Source: CAVVAL01 sp963742725 (GTDB taxonomy: Bacteria > Actinomycetota > Actinomycetes > Mycobacteriales > Cryptosporangiaceae). Taken from it: 64,000 nt of DNA. The stretch covers positions 434,001-498,000 of the forward strand of contig CAVUMX010000004.1 in NCBI GenBank assembly GCA_963742725.1, read 5' to 3'. Positions 45,739-53,972 of this stretch are shown here, one piece after another (within the stretch, counting starts at the first letter, position 1; every line of letters starts with the position of its first letter). Made by a program: the position numbers and the translations under genes. Below the pieces are notes generated by a model. It made no database searches and was not told where the DNA came from. It saw only the letters and a list, made by a program, of their open reading frames with translations.

Positions 45739-46486
45739 CGACCAGCTCCTCGGCGGCCGGGATCAGCAGCGTCGCGCCGTTGCGCAGCCGCATCGGGTCG
45801 TCGATGTCGTTCGCCTCGGCGAGGGCACGCCACATCGTCGGGTCGCCGTACGCGCGGAACGCGATCGACGGCAGCGTGTCGCCGACGATGACCGTGTGCG
45901 TCTCGCGGGCGGCCAGGGCGCCGGACGTCGGGTTCTGCCCGCCCAGCTCACCGGAGATCTCCTCGATCGTGACCGTGCAGACCGCGCGCACCGGCGTGCC
46001 GCTCGGCGTGAAGAGCGTGTACTTGACGGCCACACTGCTCACGTACGCGGCGAAGCCGGTGAGGCCGCCCCAGCGGAAGATCACCCAGGGCGGCGAGCCC
46101 TTCTTCTGCTGCAGGCTCTCCGTCGTCGGCACGCAGCACTCGAACAGCTTCTCCACGGACTTCACGACGCGGTCGCCCATCGTGTCGGTCGCGTCGAAGA
46201 ACATCTCCAGGCTGAGCTTGCACGGGTCCGAGCCGGTGAACTCCGGCACGCCGCTCTTCTTCGCGCCCCGCTGCGCCTCGCGCTTCCACTTGGCGCTCTT
46301 GGTGAGGCTCAGTTCCTTGGGGTTGAACTGGAAGTCGATCCGGCCGCGGACACTGCCGGGCGTGGCGGTGTTGCCGCCGCTCGGCGGGTCGCGCAGCTCC
46401 AGGTAGGCGTGCTCCAGCTTCGGCGGGGCGCCGCCCGCGGCCGGGGGAGCGCCGGCGGCGGTGAACGAGATCGGGGACGCGGACAT
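45731..46486 (-). CDS. LysM-containing CIS tube-initiator/hub protein (Afp7-type)
   Basis: 251 residues from ATG 46486. FQFNPKELSLTKSAKWKRE and FFDATDTMGDRVVKSVEKLF match the CIS tube protein family; the C-terminal LysM (HTVIVGDTLPSIAFRAYGDPTMWRALAEAN, quoted partly as DTLPSIAFRAYGDP) is the gp53-like element that clamps the hub. It bridges spike and inner tube. ATGA overlap with the tube gene upstream. Confidence 0.92.
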   Translation of the reverse strand: MSASPISFTAAGAPPAAGGAPPKLEHAYLELRDPPSGGNTATPGSVRGRIDFQFNPKELSLTKSAKWKREAQRGAKKSGVPEFTGSDPCKLSLEMFFDATDTMGDRVVKSVEKLFECCVPTTESLQQKKGSPPWVIFRWGGLTGFAAYVSSVAVKYTLFTPSGTPVRAVCTVTIEEISGELGGQNPTSGALAARETHTVIVGDTLPSIAFRAYGDPTMWRALAEANDIDDPMRLRNGATLLIPAAEELVDA

Positions 46487-46932
46487 CAGGCACCCGACCC
46501 CGGTCCGAAGAACCCGTGGTGGGCGAGTTCGAGGGTTTCGGTGGCGACCTTGGGCGAGTCGGGGCTGAGCGAGGGGCCGGTCCAGCGCACGGGGACGACG
46601 TCGATGAGGCTCCACTTCGCCACCACGTCGCCGTAGAGCGTGCGGGCCTCGATCGTCGCGGTCTTGCGCTTGACGCCGCTCGCCATGCTCGCGAACCACT
46701 TCAGCACCTTCGCGCTGTCCTCGGTGATCGGCCGCGTCAGCTTGACGTTCGAGAACTTGAGCCGGGTCGGCAGCTGCCACACGGCGCCGTTGTGGCCGCC
46801 CTCCTCGCGCTGCTCCATCACCATCTCGCAGCCCAGGCCGTCGCAGCTGTTGAAGGCGCCGAGGCTCTCGTCGTCGATCTTGACCACGAAGCACACCGCG
46901 ACACCGATCTCCTGTTCCTGGGTTCCTGGCAT
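46486..46932 (-). CDS. Second tail tube protein (gp19 family, Afp5-like)
   Basis: 148 residues. VAVCFVVKIDDESLGAFNSCDGLGCEMVME is the gp19/Hcp-fold opening (core: FNSCDGLGCEMVMEQREEGG), with a C-terminal TLELAHHGF strand. eCIS usually carry several tube paralogues, the ones beside LysM making the first ring or rings above the hub. Separated by 62 bases from the Pro-rich gene upstream. Confidence 0.9.
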   Translation of the reverse strand: MPGTQEQEIGVAVCFVVKIDDESLGAFNSCDGLGCEMVMEQREEGGHNGAVWQLPTRLKFSNVKLTRPITEDSAKVLKWFASMASGVKRKTATIEARTLYGDVVAKWSLIDVVPVRWTGPSLSPDSPKVATETLELAHHGFFGPGSGA

Positions 46933-46994
46933 CGGCGTCTCCTCTTCGGGGTGCTGCTGGTTGGGCCGTGGGGCTGGTTGGGCGGTGGTGCTGG

Positions 46995-49508
46995 TCAGTG
47001 CCGGAGGTCGGTGAGCGAGCCGTGGCGTTCCCGGTCGAGGCGTAGCTCGGTCTTCAGCCTTCGCAGGAGCGGATCGAAGATCTTCGCGAGCATCTCCTCG
47101 GGCGTGCCGGCGGCGGCCGGGGCGCCTGGTGCGGCCGGGGCTTGCGGCCCCGGGGCCTGCGCTGCGGGGGGTTCAGCAGCTGGCGGAGGCTCGACAGGAG
47201 TCGCGGCGGCCGGCGCGGGCGGGTCGGCGGGCGCTTCCTCAGGGACCCGCGCGACCACGGGGTTCACAAACTCCATACGGACGGGTGCCGGGTCGCTGAC
47301 CCTGGCCCGCTGAACGGTCGGCGCGACGACCGGGCCCACGGGCTGCCCGGCGGACCAGTTCGGATGTGGCCCTGACGGCGCCGGGCTCGTCGCCCGCTGG
47401 ATCGGGACCGCGGGCAGCGTGGCGACATCCGTCATCGGTGGGGCGAGCCAGTCAGACGCCATCCCGCCGCCAGCTCCGCGCGTTTCCGTTGCGATCGTGG
47501 CCGGCGCGGTGCTGCGCTGGACGTTCGGGTAGCCGGCGGCGCTGGCGGTGGCGCCGCCGGGGCTGTGGACCGCGCTCGTGCTGGTGGAGTAGCCGCCGCC
47601 GGGCGCGGTTCCGGGGAGGCTCGCGGGCTGGGCACTTCCGTACGGGTCGGCCCAGCGCTGGACGCTGGCGTTCGCCGGCGCGGGTGCTGGCGTGGGCGCT
47701 TCGGGTTCGGGGGCCGCGCGGAGCGGCAGGCTCCGGTCGCCGATCAGCTGGGCGACGACGAGCGGCGGCGCGGGTGGTGCGTCCGGTGCGGGGCCGGTGT
47801 CCGGGGCCCGGGTCGGTGTGTCGACCAGCGGGAGGGCGGTGGCGCGCTGAACCGCTGGGTCGGTCGGCGTGGATGTGGACGTGGCCGGGGTGCCCGCCAT
47901 GGTCGCGCCGATCACCGGGAGATCCGGCAGCGTGCTGGTCTGGGCGGCGGTGGCGGCCTGTACTGCGGTGGCGGCCGTCGGCGCGGCGGCCGATGCGGCG
48001 CTTGTCGGCGGGGTGCTGGCCGGCAGGGCACTGGTTGGCAGGGAGCTGGCGCGCTGGATGCTCGCGAGTGGCGCCCCGGTGGGGTCGGTGCCAGCGGAGG
48101 AGAAGCCGGCGAGCGGCGCGCTGCCGGGTGAGGTGCTGCCGGGTGAGGCGCTGGCAGATGAGGCGCTGGTGGGGGTGGAGCCGGCCGGCGGGGTGGTGCT
48201 GGCGTCGGCGGCGGAGCGCAGCACGACCGGCGGTGTCGAGCTGGCGCCGAGCGTCGGCGTGGTGAAGGTCGGGCTCGGGCTGGTGCTCGTCTGGACCGGC
48301 AGGGAGCCGGCCGGGGACGGCGTGTCGCTCAGCGGAGGCGGCGGGGTCGGCGCGGTGCCGACCGGAAGCTCGGCCGGTTCCGGCGCGGGGCCGTCGTCAG
48401 TGGGGACGTCAGTGGTGGCCTCCGGCTCGGCGACGGAGCGCTGGACGAGCGGCGCGTCACCCAGTAGCGATGCCAGGTCGTGGGCCGGGGACGGCTCGGC
48501 CGAAGGGGCCGGGGTGTCCGGCGCGGCGACGATTGCCGGCGGCGGGGTTGCCGGCAGCGCGTCACCGGACACCCCGGCGGCGGGCGCCTGGAGGGGAAGC
48601 TCCGTCGCGGACGGGGAAGCGGGGCCAGGCGAGGGGATCAGCGGTGCGCCGAGGCCGAGGCGACGTCCGGCCGGGGGCGGCGTGCTCCGCTGGACGGACG
48701 CCAGGGGAAGCTCCGGCGCGCTCGGTTCGGCCGCGCGCTGGATGGCGGCGGGCGGCGGTGCGGCGGGCTGGGCGGCGGGTTCCGGTGGTTCCGGCGCGCT
48801 CTGGGCGGGCACCGTGACGGTGCCGAGCGTCGGCGCCTCCGCGATGTCCGGTGTGGACGGTGGGGGCGTGGGCGACGGTTCGGCGATGGCCCGCAGCGTG
48901 ACGACCGGCAGCCCCGCGTCGGACGCCGTCGTGAACCGCGCCGTCGGCGGATCGGCCGCGACGACCCGCTGGACGGTGGGAGCGGGCGGCGACGCGAGCG
49001 GCAGCGGCGCGTGATCATGCGATGCGTGCTCACCCTGCGGTGCGTCCCCGGCGTGCACGGCCGGCGCGGGATCGAACGGCACGGTCGCGGGCTCGTCGAG
49101 GGCGGGCGAGGACAGGGGCGACGCCGAGAGGGTCGGTGCGGTCGGTTCCGGCGTCGAGGAGAACATGGCGAGCGCGCGCGAAACGACCGTCCGCTGCGAG
49201 CTTGTGCTCTTGGGTGTGGGGACGACCAGTTCGGGGCCGTCGGCGGCCTTCTGGACCGGCACCGGGAGGTCGTGCACGATCCCGGACGGCGCGTCGGGGC
49301 TGACCACGTGGCCGAGCGGTGCCAGGAACGTGGGGTTCTGCCACGACGAGAGGGTGGCCGACATCCGGGTCGCGGGGCTGATCAGCGACGGCGTCGCCAC
49401 GGCGCGCTGGATCGGCCCGACCTCCCGCCAACCGGCAGGCGGCGGGGCCGGAGCCGGCGGGGTGACCCGCTCCGGTTCCGGCTCTTCTGCCTTACGCCAC
49501 GGCCACAT
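46995..49508 (-). CDS. 837-residue Pro/Ala/Thr-rich protein with eleven spaced [VI]QR motifs and conserved helical C-terminus
   Basis: Starts at ATG 49508 (AGGTGAG upstream). Nearly the whole chain is low-complexity Pro/Ala/Ser/Thr and predicted disordered. Eleven [VI]QR motifs are spread along it (examples: PIQRAV, TVQRVV, AIQRAA, SVQRST, LVQRSV, SVQRWA, TVQRAR), plus VQK and SQR variants. The last 40 residues form a charged helix (EEMLAKIFDPLLRRLKTELR, then LDRERHGSLTDLRH). It lies between the T4-baseplate-like and tube genes within the structural operon, so it is a structural or cargo-handling component; tape measure, scaffold and effector are all possible. No family function is known to me. 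Confidence 0.75.
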   Translation of the reverse strand: MWPWRKAEEPEPERVTPPAPAPPPAGWREVGPIQRAVATPSLISPATRMSATLSSWQNPTFLAPLGHVVSPDAPSGIVHDLPVPVQKAADGPELVVPTPKSTSSQRTVVSRALAMFSSTPEPTAPTLSASPLSSPALDEPATVPFDPAPAVHAGDAPQGEHASHDHAPLPLASPPAPTVQRVVAADPPTARFTTASDAGLPVVTLRAIAEPSPTPPPSTPDIAEAPTLGTVTVPAQSAPEPPEPAAQPAAPPPAAIQRAAEPSAPELPLASVQRSTPPPAGRRLGLGAPLIPSPGPASPSATELPLQAPAAGVSGDALPATPPPAIVAAPDTPAPSAEPSPAHDLASLLGDAPLVQRSVAEPEATTDVPTDDGPAPEPAELPVGTAPTPPPPLSDTPSPAGSLPVQTSTSPSPTFTTPTLGASSTPPVVLRSAADASTTPPAGSTPTSASSASASPGSTSPGSAPLAGFSSAGTDPTGAPLASIQRASSLPTSALPASTPPTSAASAAAPTAATAVQAATAAQTSTLPDLPVIGATMAGTPATSTSTPTDPAVQRATALPLVDTPTRAPDTGPAPDAPPAPPLVVAQLIGDRSLPLRAAPEPEAPTPAPAPANASVQRWADPYGSAQPASLPGTAPGGGYSTSTSAVHSPGGATASAAGYPNVQRSTAPATIATETRGAGGGMASDWLAPPMTDVATLPAVPIQRATSPAPSGPHPNWSAGQPVGPVVAPTVQRARVSDPAPVRMEFVNPVVARVPEEAPADPPAPAAATPVEPPPAAEPPAAQAPGPQAPAAPGAPAAAGTPEEMLAKIFDPLLRRLKTELRLDRERHGSLTDLRH

Positions 49509-49514
49509 GGGTGC

Positions 49515-49673
49515 TCACCTGGCCTGACTGATCCGGGTGTTGATCCGGCCGATCTCCCCGACGTACCGCAGCCGTTCGGGGTGTTCGAGGTCGAGGATGT
49601 CCTCCAGCGACCAGTGGAAGTGGTAGGCGACGTACGCGACCTCCTCGTACAGCCGGTCAGGCGCGTACGTCAC
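49515..49673 (-). CDS. DUF6760-like small tail-associated protein
   Basis: 52 residues from GTG 49673, overlapping the upstream gene by 4 bases. TYAPDRLYEEVAYVAYHFHWSLEDILDLEH is a compact alpha-helical sequence (core: EEVAYVAYHFHWSLEDILDL) similar to the tiny proteins seen after gp26-like baseplate genes in eCIS and phages, which may assist tube or baseplate assembly. Too short to show catalytic features. Confidence 0.75.
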   Translation of the reverse strand: MTYAPDRLYEEVAYVAYHFHWSLEDILDLEHPERLRYVGEIGRINTRISQAR

Positions 49674-50107
49674 GATTCCCCCAGGCGCCCACCGGCGATG
49701 TCCACGGCGAACCGGTGCTCGCACTCGGGGCATGCCACGGAGGCACGGGTGTGCCCCTCGCTGTTGATGCGGCGGTAGAGGTCCTGGAGGAACGCCACGT
49801 CGGACGCGAACAGGTTCTCGATGATGCCCGCGTGGACGTCAGTGACGCTGCCGAGCCGGGTGACGACCCGGCCCAGCAGCACCACACTGAGGTACGCCGG
49901 GTTCTCGCGAACCCGGTCGTCACGGAGCGGGATGAGTTCGTCCCGCGCCGTGGCCAGCCGCATCACGCCGGACCGGTGCGTGACCCCGGCGTCGTCCACG
50001 TACCCACGAGGCAGCTCGAAGCTGAACTCGGTGTGCAGCGGCTCGGCGGGACGATCCATCGTGGACAACGCACCGTCCGGTGACGGCGACGCGACTGACC
50101 TGCGCAT
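49670..50107 (-). CDS. T4 gp26-like baseplate/tail assembly protein
   Basis: 145 residues from ATG 50107; a later ATG (the MDRPAEPLHTEFSF start) is possible. HTEFSFELPRGYVDD and GVMRLATARDELIP are typical of the T4 base plate protein family found next to eCIS tube genes. Near the C-terminus ACPECEHRFAVDI carries one C-x2-C pair. Two bases follow the tube gene. Confidence 0.78.
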   Translation of the reverse strand: MRRSVASPSPDGALSTMDRPAEPLHTEFSFELPRGYVDDAGVTHRSGVMRLATARDELIPLRDDRVRENPAYLSVVLLGRVVTRLGSVTDVHAGIIENLFASDVAFLQDLYRRINSEGHTRASVACPECEHRFAVDIAGGRLGES

Positions 50108-50109
50108 GG

Positions 50110-50553
50110 CTACTCGATCTCCAGCTGCTCGTACGTGATGACGATCTTCTCGGTCAGGACAGCCGTGTCGCCGGCCTTGAGAGAGCCGATCTCCAGGCTC
50201 TTCGGCCACGCGTTGATCAGCTTGTAGCGCTTGATCGCCACGCCCTCGTAGTCGTAGACGATGATCGCGCCGCCCTTACGGGCGGTCGCCATCTTCCCGA
50301 ACGACGCGTCCTTGACCCAGTTCTCGAAGCTGTTGTCGGCGGTGAGACCGCGGGTCAGCGTCACCTCGCCGGCCTTGGGGCGGCCGGGCAGCTTCTTGAT
50401 CACGTACTTGCCGTCGGGCGTGTTCTGCTTCAACTCGATGACGTCCTGCTCCTTCTTCAGGCCGGACACCTCGTTGATCTGCTTGATGACGACGCCGTCC
50501 ACCTCGAGGCCGAACGAATGTCCGACCGAGGTATCCATATCGGGAAGCGGCAT
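50110..50553 (-). CDS. Inner tube protein (gp19 family, Afp1-type)
   Basis: 147 residues. GHSFGLEVDGVVIKQINEVSGL and VTLTRGLTADNSFENWVKDA are standard for the major inner tube protein, which stacks in hexameric rings inside the sheath and carries cargo. It lies 14 bases after the sheath gene, as in other eCIS operons, and is probably the most abundant product with the sheath. Confidence 0.94.
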   Translation of the reverse strand: MPLPDMDTSVGHSFGLEVDGVVIKQINEVSGLKKEQDVIELKQNTPDGKYVIKKLPGRPKAGEVTLTRGLTADNSFENWVKDASFGKMATARKGGAIIVYDYEGVAIKRYKLINAWPKSLEIGSLKAGDTAVLTEKIVITYEQLEIE

Positions 50554-50567
50554 GGCGGCCTACCCTT

Positions 50568-52115
50568 CTACTCGTTGACGAGGCTGGTGCCGCCGGAAAG
50601 CTGCGCCAGACGGAAGATGACGAACTCGGCCGGCTTGACCGGCGCGATCCCGATCTCGCAGACGACCTCGCCGGCGTCGATGCCCTCGGCCGGGTTGGTC
50701 TCGCGGTCGCACTTGACGTAGAACGCCTCGTCCGGGGTGAGCCCGAACAGGGCGCCCCTGCGCCACTCGTTCACCAGGAACGCGCTGATCGTGCGGCGGA
50801 TCCTGGCCCAGAGCGCGTCGTCGTTCGGCTCGAACACGACCCACGAGGTGCCGTTGAGGATCGACTCCTCGACGTAGTTGAAGAGGCGCCGCACGTTCAG
50901 GTAGCGCCACGCCGGGTCGGACGACAGGGTGCGCGCACCCCACACCCGGATGCCGCGGCCCGGGAACGAACGGATGCAGTTCACGCCCGTCGGGTTCAGC
51001 AGCTCCTGCTCGTTGCGCGTGAGCTGGGTCTCCAGCATCACGGCGCCCCGGATCACCTCGTTCGCGGGAGCCTTGTGGACGCCGCGTGTGGCGTCGTTAC
51101 GGGCCCAGATGCCGGCGATGTGGCCGCTCGGCGGCACGAACCGGTTCGTGCCGGCCACCGGATCGAAGACCTTCACCCACGGGTAGTACAGGGTGGCGTA
51201 CTTCGAGTCGTAGCCGGCGCCGTCCACGCGCCACTCCTTGACCTGCTGCGGCGACATGCTGGGCGGCGGGTCGAGAATCGCCATCCGGTCGCCCATCAGC
51301 TCGCAGTGGGCGATCATGCCGAGCTGCACCGATTGGACGGTCTCCAGGTCGATCGCGCCCTGCTGGTACGCGCCCATCAGGTCCGGGACCGCGACCATCG
51401 TGATCTCGTCGATCGTCTCCAGGCCACCGAAACCGGTGCGCTCCGAGACGTCGCCGACATAGTCGTCCGCGCTGAGCTGCGACGGCGTGATCGGTGCCGG
51501 CGGCGGCGTCGCCAACGTGACCGTGCCCTTCGCGGGCTTGGCCAGCGCGGAGCCGGTCGCGTTCTCCTCCAGCGTGATGAGCTTCGACTTCTCCTTGACA
51601 GCCGTCACCACGTTGTCCTTGCCACGCTTCGTGGTGACGCCCGGGAAGGTCTCTTCGACCTTGTTACCGAACTTCACCAGCAGCGTGAACGACTCCTCCG
51701 GCGAACCCTCAGGCGCGTCGGCGACCTCCACCGAGATGCTGCGGCCGCCGGTGATCGCCTCCGGCTTCGCCACCACGCGGTAGCCGCCCAGGACCGCCTG
51801 CGGCCCGGCCGTCAGCTCCTTCGGCGCCGCCTTGCCGTTGCTGGACACGCGGTCGCCGCCGATCCGGACGACGTAGCAGTTGCCGCCGCCGTTCAGGAAG
51901 TAGCCGTACACGCTGTGCGCGAGGTACGAGCCCTCGACGAAATCCCCGAAGGTCTGGGTGAACTGGCTCCAGTTCGACACCAGCGTGGGCGTGTTGAACG
52001 GGCCGCTCGAAGCGAGCCCGACGAAGGCGGCGACAGCGGTGCCCACACCTTCGATCGGACGCGAGCCGGCCTCGACTTCCTCGACGTAGACGCCCGGCGA
52101 GAGATATGTGGGCAT
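50568..52115 (-). CDS. Contractile tail sheath protein
   Basis: 515 residues from ATG 52115 with a strong GAGGAGG site five bases upstream. N-terminus MPTYLSPGVYVEEVEAGSRP and the C-terminal FEPNDDALWARIRRTISAFL plus CDRETNPAEGIDAGEV are near-invariant in eCIS and phage sheaths. Domains I/II follow the core, with residues ~150-260 forming a variable surface insertion. First gene of the structural operon. Only one sheath gene is present, unlike Afp/PVC with two or three, but like Streptomyces CIS. Confidence 0.96.
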   Translation of the reverse strand: MPTYLSPGVYVEEVEAGSRPIEGVGTAVAAFVGLASSGPFNTPTLVSNWSQFTQTFGDFVEGSYLAHSVYGYFLNGGGNCYVVRIGGDRVSSNGKAAPKELTAGPQAVLGGYRVVAKPEAITGGRSISVEVADAPEGSPEESFTLLVKFGNKVEETFPGVTTKRGKDNVVTAVKEKSKLITLEENATGSALAKPAKGTVTLATPPPAPITPSQLSADDYVGDVSERTGFGGLETIDEITMVAVPDLMGAYQQGAIDLETVQSVQLGMIAHCELMGDRMAILDPPPSMSPQQVKEWRVDGAGYDSKYATLYYPWVKVFDPVAGTNRFVPPSGHIAGIWARNDATRGVHKAPANEVIRGAVMLETQLTRNEQELLNPTGVNCIRSFPGRGIRVWGARTLSSDPAWRYLNVRRLFNYVEESILNGTSWVVFEPNDDALWARIRRTISAFLVNEWRRGALFGLTPDEAFYVKCDRETNPAEGIDAGEVVCEIGIAPVKPAEFVIFRLAQLSGGTSLVNE

Positions 52116-52275
52116 GGATCCTCCTCGATGACCTGAGATGGCCAAGAGGAGCGTCCGTCATGTGGGCGCTCGCGGGAACGGCCGCGCGGACGCATCCGGA
52201 GGAACGGCGCGAGGTCCTAACGGGCAACCATTGGTCCCTGCCCGATGGGGCAGCGATGTCGCGCCTTCCCGCTAG

Positions 52276-52663
52276 CTAGATGACGTCCAAGGCTTCGCCG
52301 AACCGGGCGTAGTAGATCTCGTACGCGACCGCGGACAGGTTGGTGGGGTCGCCGACGTCGACGTGTGACGGCATCTGGCTCGGTTCGGCGACGACCGCCT
52401 CGTACCGCTCGCGGCCTTGGCTGACCACCCAGTTCGCGATGTCTTCCAGTCCATTCTCGGACTCGTCAGGACCGGCGTAGTGGGTGTACGGCTCGTCCTT
52501 GAGTTCTGCCGCCAGCTCCACGAACACGTCCTGGAACCGGTAGATCTCGTCCTTGGTGAACTCGTTGAGCAGGTCGCGAAGGCGGTCCCGACTCGACCAC
52601 GCGCTGGAGGTGCTGCCAGAACCAGTCGATGTCGTGCTCGGTGATGGTGGCCAGTGCGATCAC
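52276..52663 (-). pseudogene. DUF4240 gene broken by a frameshift
   Basis: Reading from GTG 52663, one frame gives VIALATITEHDIDWFWQHLQ (a DUF4240 N-terminus with D-x-FW) but then runs out of family sequence. The other frame supplies LRDLLNEFTKDEIYRFQDVF, then GLEDIANWVVSQGRERYEAV to a stop at 52276. The switch falls near 52585-52605 and corresponds to one extra base (or two lost). Joined, the two pieces give a protein of about 128 residues, a normal DUF4240 size. The family is of unknown function and often sits in variable loci. It is either a recent pseudogene or a sequencing error. Confidence 0.65.
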
Positions 52664-52721
52664 ATCCTGAATAGCGGTGGGCCGAGCCGGATGCTGAGGG
52701 ACCTAATCCTTGACGAGTCTG

Positions 52722-53039
52722 TCACCCTCCCAGCGGTAGCAGCCCGGCACCAGAAGAGGGAAAGGTCGAAGACTGCGCGCCGGCGGCAGGTTGGGGCCTC
52801 GCCGGCGCCTTCGCAGCCGGTGCTGACGCCGCCCGTCGCTGAGCCACGAGACGCGACACGGCGCGGTTACCCGCCTTGCCCTGCAGTGCCACAGCCGCAT
52901 GCGGAGTCAGACGCGACACGGCAGCAGGACTCGCGGAGCGATGCTCCTCAGCCGGCCGTTCTGATTCAGGGGAGGTGGGCGGCTTGGGCGCGCGACGGCC
53001 CGGCTGCGCAGACTCCTGGTGCTGAGACTCGGCGCCCAC
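52722..53039 (-). CDS. Small protein with AGN-AV leader motif, putative injection-system cargo or fragment
   Basis: 105 residues from GTG 53039 with GGGGAGG upstream. The central LQGKAGNRAVSRLVAQRR segment (about 52-70) matches the LQRAAGNAAVTGLVEQ segment of the DUF4157 protein encoded 17 bases upstream. The rest is Pro/Ala-rich with no globular domain. It may be a leader-only cargo adaptor, or the stub of a longer effector whose toxic domain was lost. The region between here and the sheath gene holds only the broken DUF4240 gene. Confidence 0.65.
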   Translation of the reverse strand: MGAESQHQESAQPGRRAPKPPTSPESERPAEEHRSASPAAVSRLTPHAAVALQGKAGNRAVSRLVAQRRAASAPAAKAPARPQPAAGAQSSTFPSSGAGLLPLGG

Positions 53040-53056
53040 GCCGCCCTCCCCAGGAG

Positions 53057-53815
53057 CTAGTCGGAGCCCTCGGCGGGTTCTTCTTCCTCGTCGCCTTCGC
53101 GCTGGACGAAGGTCTGCGCGGTGGCCTCTTCCTCCTGCGCCTCTTCCTCGCCCTCGCGCTGGACGGTCGGCTCCTCGGCCGCGCGCTGGACCGTCGGGCT
53201 CGCCGAGGCGTCCTCCGCCCGCTGCACGGCAGCGGCCGTCGGGGCCGGCGCGGACATCACCCGGTCGGCGTTGGCCACGGCCTCCCGCTCGAACCGGTCG
53301 GACGGGTGGCTCACCGCGACGCCGCCGCCGGTGGCCGTGCCCTCGACCGGCCCGGAGCGTTGCTGGACGACGTGCGTCAGCTCGTGGGCGAGCATGTGCT
53401 TGCCGCTGTCGGAGCCGGGGTCGTACGCGTCACGCTGGAACACGATGTTCGAGCCGACCGTGTACGCGTGCGCGTTGACGGACTTCGCCGAGTCGCTGGC
53501 CTGCGAATCCGTGTGCACCCGGACGTCGCTGAAGTCGTGCCCGAGCCGAGACTCCATGTCGGAGCGCGTGTCCGCTTCCAGGGGCTTGCCGCCCCCGGAG
53601 TTCACGACGTCGAGGACGGGGGAGCGTTCCTGCTCGACCAGTCCGGTCACGGCCGCGTTGCCGGCGGCGCGTTGCAGGCCGAGGAGGCCACCCGCGCCGA
53701 GCACGTCGGGGCGGCCTGCCGCGGCGGCCGGGAACGCGTGTTCCTCGGACTCGACCCGGTCCGCTTTCGGGCGGAGGCTGGCCTCGACGTCGCTGTCATG
53801 ATCGTGCGAGCGCAT
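53057..53815 (-). CDS. DUF4157 HExxH protein, putative eCIS-associated cargo
   Basis: 252 residues from ATG 53815 (GGGGGA upstream). After an acidic N-terminus comes the leader LLGLQRAAGNAAVTGLVEQ (about 43-62), then the DUF4157 domain (residues ~75-170): MESRLGHDFSDVRVHTDSQA, FQRDAY and the metalloprotease-like MLAHELTHVVQQR (HELTH near 143). The C-terminal tail is Glu-rich with four VQR motifs (AAVQRA, TVQRAA, TVQREG, FVQREG). DUF4157 is strongly associated with eCIS loci, where it is found on or next to effectors. Divergent from the large membrane-protein gene. Confidence 0.9.
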   Translation of the reverse strand: MRSHDHDSDVEASLRPKADRVESEEHAFPAAAAGRPDVLGAGGLLGLQRAAGNAAVTGLVEQERSPVLDVVNSGGGKPLEADTRSDMESRLGHDFSDVRVHTDSQASDSAKSVNAHAYTVGSNIVFQRDAYDPGSDSGKHMLAHELTHVVQQRSGPVEGTATGGGVAVSHPSDRFEREAVANADRVMSAPAPTAAAVQRAEDASASPTVQRAAEEPTVQREGEEEAQEEEATAQTFVQREGDEEEEPAEGSD

Positions 53816-53893
53816 GGTGTCCCCCAATGCGGCGGTCTTTACCCAGACTCTCCACCGGCGCCACCGCCCGGACCAGACGCCGGGGTACAGCAG

Positions 53894-53933
53894 GGTGGGC
53901 ACCGGCCGCTGCCCGTTCGGGCACCGGCCCACC
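53894..53933. repeat. Long imperfect hairpin in the DUF4157/membrane-protein divergent promoter
   Basis: An outer pair GGTGGG ... CCCACC encloses CCGG ... CCGG and an inner TGCCC-GTTC-GGGCA hairpin. It sits in the 157-base gap between the two divergent starts. It could attenuate rightward transcription or simply reflect GC-rich operator symmetry. Confidence 0.45.
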
Positions 53934-53972
53934 GGGCACGGCGGTGGCGGGTGCCCTCTAGGCTGCCATTTC

